Positions 46,730-58,657 of a stretch of 64,000 nucleotides of DNA are shown one piece after another. The stretch is from Dryococelus australis. Taxonomy: Eukaryota > Arthropoda > Insecta > Phasmatodea > Phasmatidae. How positions within the stretch are numbered: the stretch's first letter is position 1; each line of letters begins with the position of its first letter. Under the pieces are notes generated by a model. That model did no database searches. It had not been told where the DNA came from and saw only the letters and a list, made by a program, of their open reading frames with translations. Both the position numbers and the translations under genes were made by a program. The stretch spans positions 88,087,416 through 88,151,415 of the forward strand of contig CM057009.1 of the NCBI GenBank assembly GCA_029891345.1, given 5' to 3'.

Positions 46730-47368
46730 CTTCACAAACAGCAAGATGCGACGCGAAGCGATGTGACGACACACCGAACCAGCCAATCGTAATTCATATC
46801 GCTCGCGACGAGAGCCTGGCCTGACTTGCCGCGGAGGCGACATCGCCGATGACGTTAGAGAAAATATCCAATCAGGAGCAAGAATGTAGAAAAGAATAAA
46901 AGCAGATAATTTCATGTTTGTAAACAAAGAGAAAGAAACGAGATGCCATATAGTAAAGAACGTATATATAATATAATCTTCCATTTGTGAACATTGTTCA
47001 AAATCTGGTTAAATAGTGTTAAGACGAGTCTTGAAGAACTTCTGATTCAAGAGGTAGAGAGTAGGTGGTATTTGTACTGTGCAAAACTTTAAGGCCTGGC
47101 TGCAGATGTCTAGCAGTTTCGGCGTCTAAGGTTTGGTTCACGTTACAATACAGTTCCTAAAAATACTTCCGAAACAATGTTTATTTGTGTGTTGTCAAAT
47201 ATCACTCGGCAGATGGCAGGCAACTTCAATTTTTTTTTTTTTTCCGTCGGATATTTCGCGTCGGGTCGCGCTGTTGGGAAGGCCACTGCCGGCGACATTT
47301 TGTCATCGCTGCTTTTCGCTTCATCGCGTCGCCACATCGCGTCGCGTCGCGCTATTGTGAAGAGGTCT
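46730..47368. mobile_element. GC-rich terminal-inverted-repeat element (~640 bp)
   Basis: The left end CCTCTTCACAAACAGCAAGA, followed by GCGACGCGAAGCGATGTGACGAC, is mirrored by the complement of the right end, CCTCTTCACAATAGCGCGAC, followed by GCGACGCGATGTGGCGAC. The repeat is about 45 bases with small indels. The interior includes a T15-type run near 47,229 and repeated GCGTCGC words. No target duplication is clear, and short frames on both strands have no motif. It is probably a non-autonomous DNA transposon of unassigned class. Confidence 0.65.
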
Positions 47369-48741
47369 TTAGGTGGAGAGTCGTATTGAGTCCGAACAGT
47401 GAGTACGGTTTTTTGAGAAAGTCGCACGGTCGCGACCCTGAGAGTGCGTGCCGAGGGCAGGTTTTGATTTGAAGGCGGTTATAGCCCCAGAGCGTCTGAC
47501 GATGGTTTCGGCCGTCGTCATCGGCTTCTCGGGGGGGGGGGGGGGGGGGAAGTGAGCTGGAGTTTGACTTCCGGCGTGTTCACTACGTGTCTTAGCAGCA
47601 GAAAGATGATGGCAGGCCCCATGTGGCTGGGGGGTGGCGGCCGGTGTCAAACACTTAAGTAAATCCCATTTTGTAATTTTAAGTTAGGGTAGGTTTGTTT
47701 TTCTGTTGTAATTTTTCCCGTATTCGAATTAATTTAATTCGATAAATATTGGATTCTCCCATCTAGACGATGATATTTTCAATTATTTTGATTAATATTT
47801 TAATTGTACCAATATAGTCAACCGATTAACTAATGATAGAGTTATGATCTCTGTGTTTTTATTTTAGTTTGCAACTGATTTTTAATCTAAATTGTTTAAA
47901 CAAATCTGTTTTAATTTTGATAAGAACTACGACGCTTCTACTAATTGGTTTCTCGCTCATCTAGCTGGTAGAAAGGACAGCGGAATGAACTTTGAAAGGT
48001 ATTAGAACTTTAATCCACCTAAACGTTCTGTATTGGGCGACTACTACTCTTATTCGGATCCGAGAAGGAGAGAGTATCCTCTCGCGTGTATCTTTACATT
48101 TAAGTAGACATAGTTGTATTATTTCTTTTAGCCCCTGTATGTAGAACTAACTACCTGTCAGGTTTGTTAATTGTATAGGTTGTCTGGTTCTGTTGATTTT
48201 AGGCGCAGCAACAGTTGCATTTCAACAACAAGAAATTATTTTAATATTTAAAAAAATTTATGAAATAATGTTAGACTATTGAACTTCCTTAATGGTTTCG
48301 CCTGCCCGCAGCAATCTTGAGCGTTCGAGGTTTCGTAACACATAAACTGTAAGGTCGACTCTCGCTCGCCACTTACCTTACCACTACCTCTATGAGCAAG
48401 GCGCTCAACTCGCTTGCAGTCTTAAACCTGTTACAAACGGTTCACTTTCTTGTACAAGAAGGCGTACACCTGTCTTGTTCAAGTCAACTTGCATCGTGTG
48501 ACGGGTTAACTTGTTTGCAAGTGTCTTGCATGCTAGCTAGAATCAATTAGAGTCTGTTCTATTTTTGTTCTCCTTCTTGCGCAAGTAGTTTGTTTAAATT
48601 TAAGTTTTATACGTTCATGTAGTTCCCGTACATTTATTTATACAGATATTTACAAATTAATTTGCCAAATAATATCGGCTAAAAATATCATACACAGTAA
48701 CCATATAAAATAGGAGCAATAAAGTTCATAATAGATTAACA
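47369..48741. other. Intergenic DNA with G-tract and CTTGNNCAAG palindromes
   Basis: A G-run lies near 47,531-47,549. The 14-base palindrome TTCTTGTACAAGAA is at 48,447-48,460, CTTGTTCAAG at 48,474-48,483 and CTTGCGCAAG at 48,576-48,585. A phrase AGGCGCAGCAACAGTTGC near 48,203 has weak primer-site character. No gene is recognised. Confidence 0.4.
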
Positions 48742-49068
48742 CTAAGAAATAAGAATAATATAAACTACGTGCCAATAAAATACATAATAGATTAATATAT
48801 AGGCAAAGAGACTAAGATATACCGGCCGGTGTATAGCCAAATATAAGTACACATAAAAACGGTAAATACGCAGTGCTACCAACGGTGGTGCAAAATTACT
48901 ATAACAATTATATTTTACTAGGTGACGCTCTATGAATCGCCATACCCTCAGGTCGAGGGTATTGTCCTCACCAAAGATATTGGCTGCCCTTGGATCCAGC
49001 AACACACCATCAAGGGAGCCAGGGATATAGTCCCCACCAGTAAACTGGCTGCTCCCCTGCACATTCAA
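48742..49068 (-). CDS. Unrecognised ORF of 108 codons
   Basis: The first half has a plausible folded-protein look: GSSQFTGGDYIPGSLDGVLL followed by DPRAANIFGEDNTLDLRVW. The second half becomes Tyr/Leu/Ile-rich with low complexity, as random AT-rich DNA would give. It could be a piece of an LTR-element protein, since a possible minus-strand LTR edge lies at 50,393, but I do not recognise it. Confidence 0.25.
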   Translation of the reverse strand: MNVQGSSQFTGGDYIPGSLDGVLLDPRAANIFGEDNTLDLRVWRFIERHLVKYNCYSNFAPPLVALRIYRFYVYLYLAIHRPVYLSLFAYILIYYVFYWHVVYIILIS

Positions 49069-50392
49069 ACAAGCACCGAAGAGAAACGGGGATACTCCCC
49101 CCCCCCCCCCCCACTAAGGCTTTCCTCTCCATCTCCCGCATTCAGCACAGCACACAAAACAACAGTCACTCGCCCACCCCACCGGTTCCTTTTTTCCCAA
49201 ACAAATACCACGCCAGTTTTTCTCAAAAAACGTTCCGACTGGTAAATGAAGCTTCCAGAAGTCTTCTTCATAAGTAGTCTAAACGCTATTCCCGAATATA
49301 CCCAGTCCCACTACTAAACTATCTTGCGGGAATGTAAAGAATATTCCATACAAAACCTTTCCGTCGCCTAGGACACTTCAACCGTCCAGAAAAAAAAAAA
49401 AGAAAGTGCGCATAAAGATTAATTCTTTATCACACGCCGCTGGCATTCCCACAACCAAATTATCATAACGCCTCATTTTCCATGAAGCAAAAACTCACGG
49501 GCTCCGAGACAATCTTAGAGGATCCAGCACAAACCAAGTCCTCATTACTCAAGTTGCACGGACTCCCTAAACACTCCCCAAAACTACGTACCACCATCTT
49601 CAGAAAAAAATATTAAGTTACAATACCATTCCGCAAAAAAAAAAAAAAAAAAAAAACGAAGTTCGATCTTCTCTTGAAAACACCGCCTGAAAAATCAAAG
49701 TCCGAAATACTCGCTACTTAGAAAAAAAAAACTAAGTTAAGTCCGAATCGATCACCAACAGGAAGGAAAAAAAAATTCTAGGTTGAAACTCATTCGCAAA
49801 AATTTCAAAGTCCAAATTCATCACTACCTTGGGAATTATTCTATGCTTCGAATTCCTCTCCAGATATTGGCAAAGTTCAACTCACCATGATTTGAGAATT
49901 TTTCTAAATCCGAAACTCCTACGAAAATTTTCAAAGTTCAAACTACTAGTGCGCCAGAGTCTAAGTCCACAACAGGTGATATTATTTTTGAAGCTTTTAC
50001 TAAACACAGCATACTTAACTTCTTCGCAGCTTGAAGATCGCTCTTGGGGTGGCTCCACACACCACTAAGGCACCCGCGGCTAGACAGCTCGCGCACCCTC
50101 CTAAATACTCGCTCGCTATGCCCACTCTCGTCCCACCACTACTCCTGCGACTCACTCCAGCGCCATCTACACGACGCTCGCCCTCTATACACTAGAGGCG
50201 CTATCTATGAAAATGAGCCTTCCTCGATAGGCGGGAAGCTCAAACTCCTGCGCGCCGAGTCACCCAGCCACTTCACCTGTGCGGCCTCCAATTGCCACCC
50301 TCCACTCGCCTAGACTCGGCAGGCAGCCTACCCCCAGGCGACCAGGCGTACTTATACTGCAACAGAATTCTTTCTTACATATCTAGCACCAA
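49069..50392. other. Possible LTR-element leader; A-, C-rich low complexity
   Basis: The plus strand has a C-tract near 49,099-49,112 and A-runs near 49,389 and 49,636-49,656. The region 49,600-49,960 repeats AAAGTCCGAAA/TTCAAAGTYCAAA words. The 50,040-50,330 part is GC-richer. If an LTR starts at 50,393 on the minus strand, this would be its leader and gag region, but no gag motif is seen. Confidence 0.3.
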
Positions 50393-50413
50393 TTGTGACC
50401 GGCATCCCGTCAC
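50393..50413 (-). other. Possible LTR 3' edge with primer-binding site
   Basis: The plus strand reads TAGCACCAAT then TGTGACCGGCATCCCGTCACA. On the minus strand this is an LTR end ...GGTCACA followed by ATTGGTGCTAGATATG, which has the position and TGG start of a primer-binding site. The motif also contains an inverted TGTGAC/GTCACA pair. The other LTR edge and coding remains were not found, so the call is weak. Confidence 0.3.
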
Positions 50414-52449
50414 AAAATCTCATATAAAATTAATAAATACCCGATGAAAAACAAAAATATTCTGCCGACACTAGCATATAAAGTTCTTAAGTTATTCTGT
50501 TGCCTTCATACAAGACACAACAAAAGCCACCTAGAATTGGAATTAACTGGAAGCAACACTGAAATTAATTACGTACATTTTACCTAAACGTCAGCCTATA
50601 AATACAGTATATATTATTTATTTAATGGCCAGAGGTAAATATTTATGAAAGTAGCAAATAAAAACAAACGAGATCCGCAGTTTCAGAATACATCTTTCGA
50701 TTTATTAATATGATTTTGTAATTAATAAAATAATTTGAAATAACATTAGTTTGAGCAATAAAAAAACGCACCGAAAAAACATAGGGTCATGAAGTGCACT
50801 CCTCACAGGCTAAATAAATGAACTTTAAATGACAAAATTAATAATTTCTTTTTTAACTTAGCAAATCTCAAAGTTGTTAAAAGTTGAGAGGTTTCTTTGT
50901 ATAACATAGTCCTTTTGACAAAGACAACAATATATTTTTCATTTATTTCTTTCGTCATGTGGTTACGACGTTGTACAGACGATCAAATGAATGATATCAC
51001 GTAGCACTTAGCTGAGACAACCGCAGCGAAAAGACGGCTCCAGGCGAGGCAGAAAAATGGAAAATCTCATTTCCTCCAGACGAGCAAAAGAAGTCACTTA
51101 ATAAAAGCTTAAGCCGGGTAAGTAGACACCGGAGTAAAAGTGGAATTCGAATTTGACTGATTTGGAATGAATCGGACTCAGACGCTCTAAAAATAACAAA
51201 ACTGAAACGCGAAAATTAATAAACAGCACACGATTATGAGAACAAATAAACACGGCACATAGACAATATAACTGTATTGTACTTGTTCTTTTCTCACAAT
51301 TTTAACGGAAGAGAATAAACTGCTTTAGATTTAGGCTATATGTTGAGAACTAAAGAAAAAAAAATCCTTTATTCTTCACTATATTTTGCTCTTTTTTGCA
51401 CTACATGACGTGAAATAAAATTAGCCAATGTTCAAGGAAGCGAACATCTCGAACCTCCCCTAACACGGGAGCACACGCCGAACACGTCATGGTGGCTTCG
51501 CAAAGAGTGCGTGAAAAGCGGTTACCATGGCATACGGATACAAAACTGATGCATTATGCCAAGTAAAAAGTTACAAATAATTTAGTTCATGCATCTCTCA
51601 TAGAGTTTGTTAAAAAAGGGGGGAGGGTCACCAAAACGGCACACGACCATAAAACTAATGTTCTACAGCTGGAAAACACACACGAACTTCAAACAACAGA
51701 CGCTGACAAGGTACAGGGACGATGTCCCACGCCTGTGTGGAATGCAGACTGCAGGACACATCCGTTGTTAACTGAAACTGCCTGCGAACTACCGGTGACG
51801 AGCCTCCAGGCAGACTGGGAAGCCAAGTTAACTTTGTACTACCTTCCAACACATGAATACCTAGCTGAAAATAATTCTGAAGTAAACAATCGTCCTAAAA
51901 TCGAATTAAATCATTGTGAAATCAATTATTTTAAAATTTTAAAAGTGAAATGAAATCATTAATACAATAACTTTTATGAATGTTTAGTTATATTTGATGA
52001 ATTTATTATAATTTAATATAAAATTATAGCAAAGGAAAATGTTTCTAGAAAAGAAGAATATTATTTGTTCAGGCTATGAATAGTAAATACAAATTCGAAA
52101 AGCGCAAACTCTAAATTTCAGTAGTAATAACTATACATTAGAAATACAGCGACAGTTACTTCGCGTGTCAAGATTATCCTGGCACCTAACCCACGTTTTA
52201 TAAAGAGATTTAAAACAAAAACAGTGTGGCGGCAGTCACATAAAACGAAAATTTACGTGCATATTTTCACCTATGAAGTGTGGGCGCTGCCTTGTCGACT
52301 GGGAGGTGGGGCCCGCGAGTCCACCGCCAAGACGTCTGCGCTGCTGCCGTCGTCATACTGAACACACGCGCCATGTCTTAGCCACGACCCCCCCCCCCCA
52401 ACAACCCTCTTTCCATTCTCTTCGCCTGCTGGCGGCGCCCGGATAGCAC
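50414..52449. other. AT-rich DNA, no clear feature
   Basis: Mostly AT-rich. Short frames near 51,655-51,953 overlap on both strands and carry no motif. A C-tract lies near 52,390-52,398. Nothing else is recognised. Confidence 0.45.
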
Positions 52450-53560
52450 GGTATGACGTTTTGGACCTAATGGTTATTTGGTATGGATGATTTGTATGTC
52501 ATGTTCGTATGGCCAGCTGGTATGGTTGGTTCGTATGGTTGGCTAGTATGCTTGGTTCGTATAGTCGACTGGTATGGATACTAATATCGCCAGTCTGTAG
52601 GGTTGGTCGATCTGGTAGGTCGATTCGTATGGCCCTTTTGTGTGGTCAGCTGTGGGTCAGATTTTTTGCGAAGTTTTTGAGATTTGCAAAGATTTGCGAA
52701 GATTCTGCGAAATTTGGCGAAGATTTTGCGTGAAGAGGTTAGCAAAGAGATTCGTTTTAGGCGACTCTTTCGTGACTGACCATCATCATGATTTGTTTGT
52801 GCAGATGGATGGTGTTTACCATTGTTATAGTCATTTTTCAGGAATTGGCCTCTGCAGGAGCCAGTCCTAGGTGGAATATGCCTTAGGTTGTGTCACTCTT
52901 GGAGGGAGTCAGTGTTTAGTGGAGCCAATTTTGGGTGGAGTCAGTCTTAAGCGGAATTAGTCTTGGTTGCAGTAGTCAGTTGTTGGTCATTATAATTGGT
53001 CGGCATAGTTGGCTGTTCACGTTGGTTGGTCTGATGGGCTGGAATGATCCTTTGGTATAATCCTTTGGTATGGTCAAAGCGATCACGAGCGATGGCGAGA
53101 GGGTGTTGGAGAACGTCTAAATAGCCAATGAAATATTGTGGTGGTGCAGAGGAGTCGAACTATAGTGAGTAAATGGAGCTGGATGAATTGATTGTAATAT
53201 AATGATAGACGCGGGGGGGGGGGGGGGTTCTGTAGCACGATGGTAGTTGGGCTGAGTGAGTCGAACTTTAGAGAGTGTTCAAATGAGCTATGGCAACTGA
53301 TCAGCCGGGGTGAAAGGGGACAGACTAATCGGTATTACTATAGTGAGTAAATGGCATGGGGGGAAATAGTTGTAGTGAGAGGGAGGGGATGGGTGTCGGC
53401 AGGTAAGGGTGGGATTTGGTGTCGAACAGTGAGGGAGTAGAGAGTCGTATGGAATGTAGGTGGCGAGGGTGGATGGTGAGGGTTGTAGAGGTATAGCTAG
53501 TAAATTGTGAGGGGGCTTGAGAGTCGAGTGGTACGATGGACGTGCGGGGGGAGGGTGAGA
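52450..53560. repeat. CATACCA-type repeat in inverted orientation
   Basis: Words such as GGTATGGTTGGTTCGTATGG, TTGGCTAGTATGCTTGG and TTGGTATGGTC are the complement of the CATACCA-type blocks at 1-14.6 kb. Inside it, 52,660-52,740 has a shorter tandem (AGATTTGCGAAGATTCTGCG). From 53,080 onward units like TCGAACTATAGTGAGTAAATGG recur at 53,156 and 53,332 in variants. A G-tract lies near 53,212-53,227. Confidence 0.6.
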
Positions 53561-53689
53561 ATTGCGGGGATGTGTATTACGAAATGTAATTTATTCACTT
53601 TGCATAGTTGTGTGGGGAAGGGGGTTAGCAGATTGATCTATTGTATTGTCAACGATTAATTTTCACAGCGGACAAGATAAACCGACTAA

Positions 53690-54131
53690 TTAATCGCCTG
53701 CTGATCGTCGTTCCAGAGGTTCTCTAGTCGGTAAGTGGCTTATATACTTCATACCGAAGAGATGCTTCTGGATGGTATGGCTGCTCACAGCTAGTTGTGG
53801 TTTAGCCTTGAATTGGCAAGTGATATGCTCCACTGTGGCATGTATATTTGTTGTTAGCAACTGAGTTAACATGCAGTGTTCCCTGTCGATAATACGTTGT
53901 ACGCCACGGAATTTGCCCTGGCGATGGTTTTACCCGAATCCAAGAACTCACGATCTCACGGTACACTCTTGACATGATGGTCCGTGGTAATCTCAGTGCC
54001 TGCACGACGGCGATGGTGGAGTGCACTATACGTCTGGACTCAACGATCTGTCCACGATCAAATGCGCCGAGATATTGTTTCTTCCTTATTCTGTGCTCTG
54101 CTGTGCTACCAATGTACCCTTTCACCAACAT
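53690..54131 (-). pseudogene. Tc1-like transposase, N-terminal half
   Basis: The minus-strand frame from 54,131 has LGAFDRGQIVESRRIVHSTI and LRLPRTIMSRVYREIVSSWI, the first helix-turn-helix of a Tc1-like transposase. A second frame (53,872-53,690) continues with ATVEHITCQFKA, VSSHTIQKHLFGM and YISHLPTREPL, the second paired-type domain. A frameshift separates the two. The catalytic DDE domain is absent, so the copy is truncated. The family binds its own terminal repeats with these domains. Confidence 0.8.
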
Positions 54132-54199
54132 GGCAGGTATCTCTAATTGAACTGCTAATGAGACTGAGTATGTGTGTGTACAAAAAAGAGTAGCTATCC

Positions 54200-55300
54200 G
54201 GCCAAGTTTTTCTTCACCAGAACTTATTATTATTCTTTACTTCTTAATTTCCTGTAATTCCTTAATCTCGCAACCGTCAAAAATCAACCGATGAGTTTGC
54301 ACATATACTATATCTTCCTAATTGAACACATATTATAGGTAACCAATATTTGGAGGCATTTAGTCACCTATAACATGTCACTTATTCTACAGTTTTACTT
54401 CTAGGCTCATAGCCTATCTCCTTCAATCAAGAAAACAACATGGCATAACAAACAATGCCGTCATATCTTGATTTCTGTAACCGAAATGCAATATTTTAAA
54501 ATTTCTGGAAAAAATGAGGAAAGTCTGCATTATTGTAAAGCCTATCATTAAGTATCCACACATAATTTAGTATTTCTGCGAATGACGTAGCCATGATCTC
54601 GTATGTCAGGTATGGCAAAGCTTCCAATGAGGCTGTAGAATCATGAAACGAATTATTTTCCGACTCCCTAGGTTAAATATTTCTAATCGACCTCAACAGT
54701 TGGTTGTGAAACAGATTGAGCACTCTCTGAATCACACGAATTTTCAGAGTCTTATAGAAATAAGTCATCATTTAAAAGATCAACCTTTTCATGTTTTGGG
54801 AAAGCGGACACGTTTTGACCTCTTGGAGTTGACAATCTCTCTGTAAGTAAATCTGTGCTCGCATCACTTAAGTAGAGATTGTCTTCCAATACATTAACTC
54901 ATTTCCGCTTAGGCGAAGGGACACTGTCTCGGAAGTTTGCTGTAGACTGTCTTTCCTTCTGCGATTCAGAATCAGAATCGCTTATGTAAAGATCCTCATG
55001 CAAGATGTCAATACTGGATCGCTTATGCTCACCCATTTTATCCTAACTAAAAGTTTCTATAGTTTCCCCTCTACAATATCTACAACACCACAATAACTTA
55101 AATTGAAGTGTTACTTTGTTCTTAAAAAAAACATTTAAAAAAATCACTTTATTCCCTCATCATACCATAGTTGTCATTAATAGTAACATAAACACTGTAT
55201 TGTTTAGTATATAAATAAAATTATTTTTGATGGAATTTAAATTTATTTAGGAAAGTCAGTCACTACAGCGACGTCGTTTTACAAAATGTACGGGTACGAG
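54200..55300. other. AT-rich DNA, no clear feature
   Basis: Mostly AT-rich. A frame at 54,643-54,846 has no motif. No transposon end or RNA gene is seen. Confidence 0.5.
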
Positions 55301-55405
55301 TCATTCTCAAGTCTCATGTACAAAGTCATGTAGCTGACAGCCGATAACTGAGTGTGTTTGGGGAGCGAGCGAAACCGAGGTCTCAAGTGCTGATAAGGAT
55401 GAGCC

Positions 55406-55798
55406 ATGCACAGATGGAGCAGCGTAAAAGATCATGTGCGGGCTGGGGTGTTTGACCTGCTCGCAGAGCTGCAGGCGAGAGAATGGCTGAGTAATATGCC
55501 GCAGCCTACGCCGCACACCACCATACAGGCACACTCCCACCCGACAACTTTCCCTTCTCCCCTGCTATCGTATGGAGCCTGGGGGTGGCCTGTGCATATG
55601 CGCTCGAGAGGAAAGGAGACTGGGAACTTCCCCTCCAGCCACACCAGTCCATCAAATGCTCTCTGTGGCACATATTACCAGTCTGCAGCTCACATTCACT
55701 ATGCAATTCACCATATCCTGGGACCTGTCTTGCCTCGCCTGTTTTTCACAAGTTTTGAAGCAAGCAGACTGTGTTTAGAATATTGCATTGAATTTTAA
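55406..55798 (+). CDS. Unrecognised ORF of 130 codons
   Basis: The longest open frame in the right third of the window. It is rich in His, Pro and Ser with no domain I know. The minus strand is open over part of it too. This GC-rich island (55,300-55,800) stands out against AT-rich flanks and could be an old exon, a transposon relic or chance. I give it low weight. Confidence 0.2.
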   Translation: MHRWSSVKDHVRAGVFDLLAELQAREWLSNMPQPTPHTTIQAHSHPTTFPSPLLSYGAWGWPVHMRSRGKETGNFPSSHTSPSNALCGTYYQSAAHIHYAIHHILGPVLPRLFFTSFEASRLCLEYCIEF

Positions 55799-55799
55799 G

Positions 55800-56880
55800 C
55801 CCAGTTTTAAAAACCATTTGTTTAAGAGGGAAATTTTCCAACTTTAATGCATTTTTTAAAAATGATTGTGAGTTACTCGACATCATCAAAATCATTTACA
55901 CCTTAAAATTATTAATATTACACCATAAAAATGTATTCATATTACATTGTAAAAATACATTCTAGGATACGCCATAAAATCATTTACATTAATTTAATAA
56001 TGAATGTTGTGTAAATGTTTTAGCAAGGGAGTAACCCACTGAATGATGATAATAATACCAACTAAACAAACATACTTAAAACAAAATATTTAAGAAAACA
56101 AAAAATGCTAGTACTCAACTCGCATTTACCCAACAACTTTTATAATGAAATGTCTTAAAATAAGTTAAATATCCAATCCACCTTGTCACATGCACATCAA
56201 AAAAATTTCATTTGTCAGAAATACTCAATGCTCATTTATCTATATTTTAATTGTCCTACACTAGGTATCTCATACTGAACAAGCTTGCAAGCTGAGATTA
56301 TGCATCTCCCCCTCATGCTTGGTGTGAGTGGCATAGTTCTTCCTTGTTTTAGCCATTCCATTGCTCATAACTTATAAACACAACAACCCTTCCTTAAAAA
56401 TTTCTTAAAACTACGTAAAACTAACTAAAATTTATTGAAAACACAATTTTTCCCCTACATTCATACTCGCAGTCAACCACCTATTTTCCTCAGAGTACTT
56501 TAATATATTTTTTATTTTTAGATGGTATTGAAATATATTTACAAGTATGTAACAGTGTAAAGAGGGCCTCGGTCTGAGATATTGTCTCGCCTTAAGTCCA
56601 TAGTGCAATACTATGGCGGTTACCGAGCATCTCTATCTAGACTATATAAAATGTCCTCTCAAAAACAAGTCAACAAGCCACCTAACATTTATTGAAAACA
56701 CAATTGTCCCCTGCATTCACAGTAGCAGTCATCCACACACACATGAATTAACATTAACTAACACTAACACACAATTTTCACTTTAATAAAATCTGAAAAA
56801 GTATCACACACAGAATAAATTTTATGTCATTGTCATTCAACTGTAATGATTTGTTATGAAAGTTACTAAAGTCCTTATAA
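55800..56880. other. AT-rich DNA with a ~260-bp spaced duplication
   Basis: The phrase TTTATTGAAAACACAATT and the following text (CCCCTRCATTCAYA, then TCAWCCAC) occur at about 56,430-56,490 and again at 56,690-56,745. No gene is seen. Confidence 0.5.
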
Positions 56881-57330
56881 ATGGTACAAGTTTTAACGAT
56901 TTTAAAGAAAGTTTAATGAAATTCATTAAGTTTGTTTAAATGTTTATCCATTCCAAAGACTTGTTTTACAATTTTAAAGTAACAACATTCAGTTTGTTAA
57001 AATTTTAACGATTCTAAAGACATGTTTAACGATTTTAAAGAAACATCATTCAAGTTTAAACTATTAATTAAAAATGTTTAACAATTTTACGAAAAGTTAT
57101 TTAAAGTTTGAACAGTTGAATAAAATGTTTATAAAATTTCTTTCAAGTTGTAAAGACTTGTTTAACTTCAATGAAATCATATAAATGTTAAACAATTTGA
57201 AGGAAAACATTAAAATTTTTATAAGATGGTTACTGAAAGATGAAATGCGGTCAAAATGAAAAAAAAAAAATTTATTTGATGATAAGTTTTGACAAAATAC
57301 AGCAAAAGAATTAAAAAGCCTGAAATTAAC
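56880..57330. repeat. AT-rich degenerate tandem repeat
   Basis: Variants of TTTAACGATTTTAAAGAAA, GTTTAAA and AACATTCAGTTT recur every 50-70 bases. The minus-strand frame at 57,097-57,333 is low-complexity Phe/Asn/Lys and not believed. Confidence 0.6.
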
Positions 57331-57850
57331 CACTTACTTCAACTCTGGTAGCCAAGCTGGTGGGCTTTTCACGAAACGAGACCTGAACTCAAGGTCAAGC
57401 TGGTTGATCATTTGCCCTCTGAGGCAGGCTAAAGTCCAGGCTGTCTACTCCAGCAGACTAGCGGTCAGTCAAATTCCCAAAAAAGCGGATGAATTCCCAG
57501 TGGGTGATAGATCTGGAAGCGAGGCTGAAGAAAGAAAATCCTTCCTCACACAACCCTTTCATGTCATGTCTTGCTACCTGGTGGTGGAATGGATGGCCGA
57601 TGTCCTTGAACAATCAAGGCTAGGCAGTGCGGACCACTTCACAGGTTGTCCAAGTGTGAGAGAGTGGGAGATGATAACTCCATGAACATCAATAAGCAAA
57701 TGGCGAGCTGGGGGTTGGGCGGTCATATTTATACTCTACATCCCTCCCTTGTCCAAAAAAATTGATATTGTATAATTTGCTATCAAAATTTATTAAACAT
57801 ACATATTACATACTATAAATGGTTTTAACACATTTTTAAGCAAATTTAAC
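57331..57850. other. Unassigned stretch
   Basis: A plus-strand frame of 93 codons (57,404-57,685) has a normal composition but no motif I recognise. Otherwise nothing is seen. Confidence 0.3.
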
Positions 57851-58056
57851 GAGGACTCGAACTCAGAATTTATATATTACAATCATACATACCCATCATT
57901 GAAAGCCAGAAACTATATAACATTCATGAATGATCTAACCGGGACTCAAACCTGTAAACTAACAAATATCATATTTTACCTAATTTATATCAACCATGCC
58001 TTATCTGGGATTCGAACCCAGAGCCTCCTTGTATAAACTGATTAGTCTAAAAAGGC
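57851..58056 (-). repeat. Cluster of three tRNA-like remnants
   Basis: Three complements of Pol III B boxes lie close together: GAGGACTCGAACTCAG (57,851), GGGACTCAAACC (57,941) and TGGGATTCGAACCCAG (58,006). The third belongs to a 59-base tRNA-like piece (57,998-58,056) with a perfect T arm CTGGG-TTCGAAT-CCCAG and partly pairing ends (GCCTTTT/ATAAGGC). It is shorter than a tRNA, so it is a pseudogene or SINE head. Confidence 0.5.
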
Positions 58057-58657
58057 AAGCCACATTAAAAAATTCATTTTATGTATTTAAAGTTATTTGT
58101 AATAATCTTATTACCCAGGTTTTTAGGAGACATCTTTGTCAGATTCAAAAATATCTGTAGGTGAATAGTCATTTTTGGTGAACTAATAGTTTGTTTGTTA
58201 TCTGAATTTTTTCTTTACATCACTCATATGTGTTAATGCAACATAATTTTCTCTATCAAATATCTCTTTTAAGATATGTATTTAACTTTTTTTTTTTTTT
58301 TAGGAAAACAAGTGCACTTTTAATAAGGAATAGGTTAAATAAAAGTAGAAAAAATGTTCATTTTTACAAGATATATTTATTGACAAAATTTACAAATATA
58401 TTTTATTATTATTTAGATAAAATGAAATATATGATGCTTAAAAACAAACACGCATAACTACAGCACATCCCAAAACATAATATCGAACAATCAATTATAA
58501 GATGACCCAGAAATTTATGTAGAACACTAGCAAATACCGGATATCACACTTATTACACAATTATAAAAAAAAAAAAACTTACAGGTAAATCTAAAAATTT
58601 ATGTACAACAAATACACCGTGCTCCAAAACAACTACAGGTAAAACCAAAATCGAACA
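58057..58657. other. AT-rich DNA, no clear feature
   Basis: A T-run lies near 58,288-58,301 and an A-run near 58,565-58,578. No gene is seen. Confidence 0.5.

Noticed and set aside
57097..57333. 78-codon Phe/Asn-rich frame as a gene
   Set aside because: It lies in an AT-rich tandem repeat and is of low complexity.
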